Shown piece after piece: positions 55,871-64,000 of a DNA stretch of 64,000 bases. Source of the stretch: Thamnaconus septentrionalis (Eukaryota > Chordata > Actinopteri > Tetraodontiformes > Monacanthidae); assembly GCA_009823395.1 (NCBI GenBank), contig CM020510.1, positions 10,598,773-10,662,772 of the forward strand, in the 5' to 3' direction. Under the pieces are notes generated by a model. It worked only from the letters and a program-made list of their open reading frames with translations. It had not been told where the DNA came from and did no database searches. The stretch's first letter is position 1. The number at the start of each line of letters is the position of its first letter. The position numbers and the translations under genes are program-made.

Positions 55871-58439
55871 AGAATAAATGCAAGATTTGGTCACGGTACG
55901 GAGCGTTTTCTCCGAGATCGGCGTGCGTCCACCTGCCGCATCGCACATCTCTCATCTCATGCATTTTTTAGCCGAGTGTTCTCACGCCAGGATGCACTTG
56001 AAAAGGCCTTTCTGATCCCTGGAAGGAGTCATCTGCATGTTTTTCTACCCTTCCGCCAGGAAAGGTAAATGAGCGCATGAATATCCCAAGAGATCGTTCC
56101 ACCTGCGCGGGGAAGAAAAAAAAAATACCCGTCTTTTTTTTTTTTTTTTTAATGCCAAAGTAGACTTTTACGATGGAGCCACAAAGCAGAATGGATAGCT
56201 TTGGTCCAAAGCTTATTTAACACTTGATGTCATGCGGCTACATCATTTGCAAAGGCGGGACACATCACTTGGAAAATGAAAAGTCCCAGGAGACGAGCGG
56301 CGGGATGTAATCGCCTGCAGTGGCGTGAGGACAGCAGATCCGTCCTCTTGTCGGCCGCGGCTCTGAGACGGCGGCTCAATGCGCGGGAATGGACTGTTGA
56401 GATGTATAAACGCGGCTTGATTGGAACGCTGGAAATTGTTTTGCTTGGAGAAACCTCTCCCCCACCGCAGCCCCCCCTCGTCATTACAAATACATTTCGC
56501 GCCCGGAGGAAAAGGTCTAATAGGCGAGAAGTGAGATGGCTCCTGGTAATAAACAGCCTGACTGATATCGGCTGTGTTTACCATCCAGAGTGTCGGTGGC
56601 GTCGTGCAAAAATCCCAACAAGCTGAGGCTCCGTTGCAGTTATGCTTATTGGCCAAATGATGGAGCCCAAAGACAGAGCTCTCCAGGCCGGCCTGCGGTC
56701 ACTTCGGAGGGATTTTTTCTTTTTTCTTTTTTCATGTCTGTGAGGTTCAAGTGCAAGAGTCTGAATAAAAAATGACGCTCCTCCTCATGCCTCCAGCAAC
56801 GTGGATACTTGCTTTCCTCGCCGTCTGACCGGGGTTGGCATTAAATTATTATTATTTATTTATTTTTAACCTCGACTATTCCAAGGGATCATCATTCTGA
56901 ACAAGGTCCTTTGTTGTGAATATCCAAAGCCCTGGGGCAGTTTCGGTGATACGGGTCAGCAAGGTTTCTCATGGCGCAAACGCGACACAAACACACACAC
57001 ACGTACACACTTATATCAGATTTCCCGAGCTGTTTCTTCACCGAGTCTACAGGTTGATGTCTCCAGGCAGCACTTCCTTTCATCTAGTTAAAGTCTCAGC
57101 TTTCCTCCCACTCGAATCGCCCGTGGAAAACCTAGTTGTTTGCTACGAGCCACAGTTCCTGCTAAACGTCGGCGACCTGAGCCCAGGTCTGATTAATCGA
57201 CGGCGGGCTGCGATGGCGCTCAACCATTAGCCTGTCAGGGGCAGGAGGTTCGCAGACGACGCGGTGCGTAAGCGCCTTGATCAGCGAGGCTCCGCTGATT
57301 GCGCTGCTTCTGTCAGACCGAACGCACCTTCAACAGGGTGAAGAGACTCTTACGGGGGTTTTCTCAAACAGCAGAGCGGACGACAGCCAAAACATGAAGT
57401 TTACATTCAAACAGGGTTGTGAAAATCCGATTTTTTTTTTGTCTCCGTGGTGACATTGTTGCCCAAAACGTAGCAGAACTGTGACATTAGAAAACAAGAG
57501 AGGGCGCGCTCTGTTTTCCTTCTCACGCTTGACCAGAGCAGTTAGAAGGAAATCAAAACAGCGCCAACAGATTGTTTTGCAGCATGTCAAACAGTTAAAC
57601 TGCAAATTACAACCATGAAATAGAATTGACTTGAATGATTTGAAAGCTAAGACACATTTATGAATAATGTACAAACCAGCCTGGAAATGGGAGGCAGCAG
57701 TGGGTGGTTCATTTAATAAGGACAATCATTTTCTGCTACCACCGTGAACATTCAGAGCAGGGCATCAAATGTGATTGCAGGGCTGTAACTACCCTCACCG
57801 ACTGACTGACAAACTGGATGTTGGCTGTGTTTTGCCTTTGATTAGGTTGATTATCACTATTATGGTTGTTTTTGTCCTGTTGACAATTTATTCTGGCACC
57901 ATTTCTTCCTTGGAAGAAGCGTTCACATTAAAGGCCCTCGCATTCTGGCGTCCGAATGGATCTCACGTCTTTCTGCTGCTCTTTATGCAAGTATTAAAGC
58001 TCTTTGTTAGCGAAACAAAGATTTCTTTAACTAAATCCGTTGTTGTGTTTCATTAAATGCCACAAGACTCTCCACCTTATTAAAGTGTCATACTTAATTT
58101 TATTATCAGAGTTTTGGACTAATTCCTGTTGTAATCAGTGTGTAACAGAGACGCCCCTCCACTCGCAGGCTGCACAGATATCACAGAGGTGCAATGGGGG
58201 GCGGAGCCTGCCTTTGAGTTGCGACTCGCAGGCTCTGGGTGTGAAAAGGTGCTCCGGCTCTACTGCGCTGTTGCTCGAGATAATGTAAATCAATTCTTTC
58301 ACTCTATTTATAGGGCAAAATAGTTGGGCTGAGTCTGATGCACGCCGAGGCGAAAGGTGTAAACATCTTGACGAAACACGGCTCGGCCGCCTCGATGCTA
58401 ATCACCGCCGAGCCGCGACTCGGAGAGTAAAGGTACAGC

Positions 58440-58540
58440 TCTCCGCTGGCTTGATTACTGCGATGCATATTCATGAGCTTCTTATCTGCATAGCATGATT
58501 GCATTTTATTCATAAAGTACGTAATCAGCTTCATAAAGGT
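58440..58540. promoter_or_regulatory. candidate enhancer with POU dimer-like motif
   Basis: ATGCATATTCAT at 58463-58474 differs at one base from the POU MORE dimer site ATGCATATGCAT. A TTGATTAC site precedes it and a TTTATTCATAAA block follows (58505-58516). The segment is non-coding and free of simple repeats. Confidence 0.35.
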
Positions 58541-60004
58541 CACTGTGATGTTATGCGTTGAGGGCGCAACGTTGTTGTTTTAAAGTGCAAGTCGCCCTTT
58601 TTAAATTTTAAATTGTGCTCTCTTGTTTTGTTTTTTTTCTTTCCTTCTCCTTAATGGGCCTTTGTTTTTGCTTGTTTGTTTTTTTTCGGTCTTAATGCTG
58701 CGCTGCACTTACTTACTAATAATTATGTTGCTTTCAAAGTGCACCCAGCCGACACGGCGCAATGATAAAGTGAGGTCACGCCGTCAGATTCCAGGCAGTG
58801 CAGACAGGCGGTGTGTCACCGTCACTCATTTCATGATAAATATTTTAGCGCTAGCGTGACACCGATCAATCGGAATGACAAACTGGACAGGAAGTGTCCC
58901 AGCACTCCAAATGGCCGGTCTGAACAGGTTCGTGTGCCTCATCTGCAAAAACGCTTGAAAGAGTCATTCTGGAAAACTTGAACTAACATGAAACCTTCAA
59001 ACAGTCAAACCTTTTTTTTTTTTTCTTGCTGTGAATCAAATCAAGTTCTAGATTTAGGCTGCCCAGCTCTTCCAGATCCATCCGTATATCAATATCATCA
59101 CTGGTATCGACTTCAGTTTCAGTCGGTAGCGGCCAGCTTCCCCCCATTTCATCGAAGACTCCGCAGACGTGCCCCACAGAGCGAAAAAGCGCTCCTCTCT
59201 TGGCATCTGGCACACAAAAACAAGTCGTGAGTCACATTCACACACAAGAGCCGACCGTCTTTGCCAGGCAAGGTCCCGCTGTTCTGCTGCATTCAAGATT
59301 TAACCCTGCAACAAATATGGCTGAGGAGGAACTAATGAGGGCTGACACAGCGGTGCGGCGGTTTGACTCCGGAGGCCTACAGTGTGGTGCAGACTTTGGA
59401 ATGACTGGAACTTTCTCCATTTTTTAACCATGCTTACTGAAAAGTGTTCTTGTCGTAGTGAAGGTGATACATTGCATGTAGGAAACGGAAATCTCGTGGT
59501 CATTTTACGTCATCGGACCACATGGTTTTACAAGGCTTGAGCTGCTTTGATATGTGCAATGTATTGGTGCAGGTAACCAGTCTCAACAGCAGCAACAAGA
59601 CTGAAACCAAATCCAGTCCAAGTCAGCCAGACTTGTTGTCAGAGGTTTAAAAAGCTTCAGTCACAAAGAAAAGTAAAGCCTCATTTAGCTAAGAAAATAA
59701 CTTTTTCACTGTGTAAACAGGGAAACGTTTGGCAGCAGCAGCCACGACAGCTTTACCTACATGTGTGCGCGCGTGTTCGTGTTCGTGTTTGTGTTTGTGC
59801 GTGCGGCTTCTTTCTTCCGAGAGCTTGGGCAACACTTCTGGAGAGACGAGTGCCGACACCTTATTCGCTTGCCGATCCACTTCTGAATTCAAACGGCAGG
59901 CCTCCCAGTCACAAGTCTACTTTTCAAAGGTCACAGAGTAGCTGGGAGAAACAACCATCTGTTCCACAGTTGTCTTGTGTACTCCATGTGGGGATGTGGA
60001 GAGG

Positions 60005-60009
<5 letters not shown>

Positions 60010-60056
<47 letters not shown>

Positions 60057-60075
60057 TTATTTATATATATATATA
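60010..60075. repeat. (AC)n-(AT)n microsatellite
   Basis: About 20 AC units followed by an A/T alternating tract. Confidence 0.95.
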
Positions 60076-60412
60076 CCCAAGTTTCCATATATAGAGTGAA
60101 AGAAAAGTAGCCTTGCCAGCCTGAAGGAACTGAATCAGTGGCTGAGCTGCACGGCTCCTTTATACGATAACACGAAACTCCTGTTTTCCATCAGTACATG
60201 CTTATCTGCAGGTGTGTACACATCACTGATTAAAATTTGCACAACGGAAACACTGTTTACTGTATCATGCATTCATGAGACGCGAGGCAGAGTTTATCCA
60301 AGGTGAGAAAACGGGAGAAGCGCGTCATTATTTCCGGCGAAGGTTCTCGAGAGCAAATCTGATGACAAATGTTAATTTAAAAAGATATAATGGGAACCGC
60401 AATGGCTTGATG

Positions 60413-60440
60413 TTTTTTTTTTTTTTTTGGGGGGGGGGGG
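60413..60440. repeat. poly(T)-poly(G) junction
   Basis: A run of about 16 T passes directly into a run of 12 G. Sequencing length errors are likely here. Confidence 0.85.
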
Positions 60441-61612
60441 GAGGGTCGGAGGGTGTTTGGATTTCAAGCTGATCCTTTTTTCATTAACTCGTCGTAATTT
60501 CAGTTTTTATCTATAATAGAAGTCAATTCCTCTGCATCAGGCCACAGTAAAATTGGATTTCCCACGTTGAAAATCCATCCTGTAACTCTCCAGGTTGTTT
60601 TTCCATTACTTCCCACCATGGTTGGGCACAGAGAGGAAAATCTGTCGGCTTCCGCTAGGAACTTTCATGCAGGAATTTCCGATTTGGTTGTTGTTGTTTT
60701 TTTTGACGGGTTTCCGGCTGGTTTTGAAATCTGCCCCATGCGATCTCATCATAAGTGGACGCACATTACCTGGCATTAGCGTGGTTCTCCAGTGACCACT
60801 TGTGATCCGATCTGTCCACTCTATATGCAAATATGCACGCTTTCATTTCCCAAATACCATGTCATTAAGGTTTAACTGCAGGAGGCACAAAGCAGTAAAT
60901 CCTGCCGAGTCAAGTCTGGAAGGAAAAAAAAAGAAAATGAAAAAAAAAAAAAAAAAATAGGAGAAAAGTAGATGACAGAGTCGTTCAAGACCTTTAAAGG
61001 AATCGTAGCAAATCCAAACAAGCCCCTCGAAAAACTCCCAGGTGCACCGGACGGACCCGACATGTCTGTGCTGGTAAACAACTCAGGATGAGAAAAAAAA
61101 AATTGCCATAACACTGTCACGATGGCATAACACTTAAGAGTGTATTTTCCACAAAGACGATTATATAGTAGTCACGATTCAGTGGTGCATTATTGGTTTG
61201 CTTTGAAGCGCTTCTTCTTTTTTCTTACTTCCCAATAGATTAATAAAACGGCGCCAGGAGCTAAAATGCCAAAAGATCACTTATTTATTATTCACACTCT
61301 GGGCCATAAAGCCGAGAAGCTGTCTTGACAAAATGGAAAGTTCGGAGCGGTCGTGTGTGCAATAGCTAATAGCGCTGCACCATTTCTCTATTGATTTGTT
61401 CCAAAAGCTTTTGTCTGATGCGCCGCATCTTGTGTTGCGCTCCCAATTGTCTTGCACTGTCCTTTATGCCGTATTGTGTTCTCCCTGTCATTGACTGGTC
61501 AGGATGAAACTCTATTTCCTGCCGAACTGAAGAGACTGAAGTGCCCAGTGGGAGCAAATAAAGGCTTTTTTTTTTTTTTTAATTTCAAAAACAGTTGCGT
61601 AAACTAAGAAGC

Positions 61613-61805
61613 TCTTCTTCTTCTTCTTCTTCTTCTTCTTCTTCTTCTTCTTCTTCAGAGGTCACCGCAGTGAATGAGATAAAACTGATGCGCATTTCTT
61701 ATTTTGAAATAGGTTTTTACATCAGATGTCCTTCCTGACACAAAAACCTTCAGCGCTCACCAGGACTTGGGTAGCGGCATTCAAACACTTTGGTTTGCAC
61801 CCTCC
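61613..61805 (-). mobile_element. retroposon fragment with (GAA)n tail
   Basis: A TTC array (61613-61656) is followed by sequence containing TTTTTACATCAGATGTCCTTC, a CTTCCTGACACAA core and CAGGACTTGGGTAGCGGCA. These occur in that order in a common teleost retroelement. On the minus strand the array would be a GAA tail. No target duplication was located. Confidence 0.55.
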
Positions 61806-63162
61806 TTTTGGCAAGACCTAGCAAACAGCAATGAAACAAAATAGGGGCCTTTTTGTGTCGCACTTTAATGTGATGCCCTTTGAATGGCAGCTGTCGCCCA
61901 CATAGGCGACATCAGTTGAGTAGGTGGTCCTTTGCTGCATCGTTGCTCCTGTGGCTAAAATAATGTGTCTTGCAATCGCACAAAAACGGCAGCCAAATGT
62001 GGCGCGAGCCACCCGAGCCTTGGCCGTGCTTGCACCTGTTCTTCGGGAGGTCCAGTCGTGATGGAATCGCTCAGGACGGATTTTTGAAAGCCAGGTGGGA
62101 GCAGGGTCTAATTTGGGAGGGCGACCTGCTAATTCACTGGTGCGTTATTACCATATGTTGCCTTACAAGCACATGCAGGGATTTTAATTAGAATGCAGAG
62201 ACTACAGAGCGCAGGACAACAGAGGCTGTCAGTCTGTGGCCGCCTTGTGTGCAAAAACGGGTTGGCAGGGAAAAGTGCATCAGCATCGACATTAAACCGT
62301 TAGCATCGGCGCTCGGGATCCCTCTGGGTAAAAAACAACATGCCACACTGGCACGGCAACAAATACAAAACTACTATGTACAGCCGTACACCTGCTGGAA
62401 AACATTCATTCCTGTTGCACTTACGATAAAAAGAAGCCTGTTTTTCCACTCGTCGCCCGTTTGATGAGGAGAGAAAACATTTTTCACCAAACTTTTCCGG
62501 CGGCGTTCCAGCGCTAAGACAGCTCCCACCGCGAAGACGGCGAGGTCGGCTGAGCGAAGTGGAACATCTGCTGGGTTTGTCGCGTCGGCTGTAGGAAACC
62601 ATTTAGCTCAGGGGCGAAAATCGCTCAGGCTGAACTTTGTTGTTTTAGCCGCTAAGTACTTTCATTAAGCCCTCGGCCCAGGCCGAATTAGCTCGCTGGG
62701 AAGTTAATTTCAAGGACCAACCAAGTATCAGTTTGTCCACGACAGGTTGAGGCGCGGCTTTAAATCCAGACTATTGTCGCTCGCGAGTCGCCTGCGGAAA
62801 ACACGTGTGCGTGACTCAGCGCCAATACGTGAGCGCGAGGTGAGAGGGCATCACTCCGTCTCGCCACAGCTTCTCCTCGCCGCGCTAATGATGTCATTTC
62901 ATCGGTGAGATCACCTCCTCAAAGTGGCGGGTCGCGTCGCGTCATGCGACCGGTTGCAGTTGTTCTTCCCCCTGACATTTGTTTCCCCCCCAACCCCCGA
63001 CACGGCCGCCTTTCTGTGCTCGATAGTACACGTGTACACGACAGCGTAGTTAGCAATTAGCGCAATTAATGGCGCCGCCTGCGCGTGGAGCATCGAGCGC
63101 CCGTCGGACGCGCTTGGCATTTACGAAGCGGCGCTCTCAATGAAATATGAAGTCGCCGATCT

Positions 63163-63212
63163 CGGGGTGGGGGTGGGGGGGGGGGGGTGCTGCAGACAGG
63201 GCGGGGGAGGGG
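63163..63212 (+). repeat. G-rich tract with quadruplex potential
   Basis: Five or more G runs on the plus strand, including one of 13 or more, lie within 50 bp. The sequence can fold as a G-quadruplex. Assembly length may be inexact. Confidence 0.75.
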
Positions 63213-63264
63213 CCGGTTGCAAAACAGGTAAGAAGGCAAATAAATGAATGTCACTTTAATGAAT

Positions 63265-63345
63265 GTATCAGGCTGCCAAATCAATTCTAATTGATCCCTA
63301 GTTTATGAGACTTGGCAGGGACATTTATTAAGCCCTGGAGATTTT
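63265..63345. promoter_or_regulatory. candidate regulatory island with NFI half-sites
   Basis: TGCCAA (63274-63279) and TTGGCA (63312-63317), half-sites for NFI, flank a perfect short palindrome TCAATTCTAATTGA (63281-63294). The block is non-repetitive, in contrast to the G-rich tract to the left. Confidence 0.3.
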
Positions 63346-64000
63346 GGAGTTTGATTAAATGGGCCGAGCAGGCGCATGCGGGTGTTGTTGCGTCCGTGCT
63401 GGCAGGTGAAGTCTGCAGGCAGGTCGTAAAAACTAGCTCAATTTTTTTTTTTTTTGCTTTTCAAAGTGTTATATGTCCTGTGTGACGACTCCACTCATGT
63501 CATTAGGAGCCAAAAACAAAATATGATGAGATCCAAAGTCGCTCTTTTTTTCATGTGCACTTCTGAATGTTTGTCAGGTAGTCGTTCAGACGTCCTTCTA
63601 AAAGTTTGTTTTGCAAAATTATGTGTCTCCAGTCGGTCAACTTACCAGGAAAAAATTCGACTGCCCAGTACTTTCGCCCTTCGAAACATTGAACAATTCT
63701 CTCGACATTTGTTTACACTTCCCTTCACAGCATGCGGCGAACCAGTCTTTAACTAAAACACCTTTAAAATTCAGATGCAATCCAGAAACAATATAAACAG
63801 TAAAATCCCATAAAAGACGGGAGCGAAATGTCACAGCACTGATGGGGTTTAAAAAGACATTTTGAATGAATTCAAAGCTTAGATTTGAAAAGACCGAGGT
63901 CAGTGACGGTGCATCAGGAGGAAGATTGTTCTGTATCAACAGAAAACAAAGCATCAATTGTTATCAGGAAGCTGAAAGGGGAAGCTAATTATGGCGTTTA

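Larger units (their letters stand above)
52601..64000. other. gene-free right flank
   Basis: No recognised exon on either strand. It contains a degenerate TTAGGG-like array, CA, TTC and G-rich tracts, a retroposon fragment near 61,613, and motif-rich islands near 55,780, 58,440 and 63,265. CpG-rich segments around 52,800-53,450 and 62,500-63,200 are not accompanied by promoter or coding signals I can read. Confidence 0.5.

Overview
The window looks like nuclear DNA of a ray-finned (teleost) fish. Two vertebrate genes with ordinary GT-AG introns can be read exon by exon. The rest is mostly non-coding: many CA/TG, GA and CTAT microsatellites, hAT-type MITEs with 8-bp target duplications, LINE remnants of fish type, and small introns. 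I see no bacterial, viral or organellar features, no CRISPR array and no rRNA or tRNA gene. The species cannot be named from the sequence alone.

Layout. Positions 1-36,259 are a long gene-free stretch. It holds simple repeats, one 488-bp hAT-like MITE (7909-8396), a ~280-bp-period tandem duplication (13887-14422), an internally deleted LINE (about 30,627-31,835), a 124-bp retroposed fragment with a perfect 15-bp target duplication (32507-32630), and several A/T-motif-rich islands that resemble conserved non-coding enhancers. Those island calls rest on motifs only. Positions 36,280-40,688 (+) encode FBXO40 in two coding exons, a 675-residue product. Positions 41,835-44,357 (-) encode TTC36 in three coding exons, 183 residues. 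The two genes converge tail to tail, with their poly(A) signals about 730 bp apart. Positions 44,560-64,000 are again gene-free, with a 327-bp hAT MITE (perfect TIRs and TSD), a 607-bp element with long inverted termini, a degenerate telomere-like array and more putative regulatory islands.

The two genes have no evident shared pathway. In mammals FBXO40 is a muscle substrate receptor of an SCF ubiquitin ligase, and TTC36 is a liver/kidney TPR protein linked to HSP70 and tyrosine catabolism. Their adjacency is reported as layout only. I did not find a convincing new multi-gene system. The most interesting items are the duplicated ~250-bp block, the datable small transposons, the alternative splice options in both genes, and the motif-dense islands in the flanking deserts.
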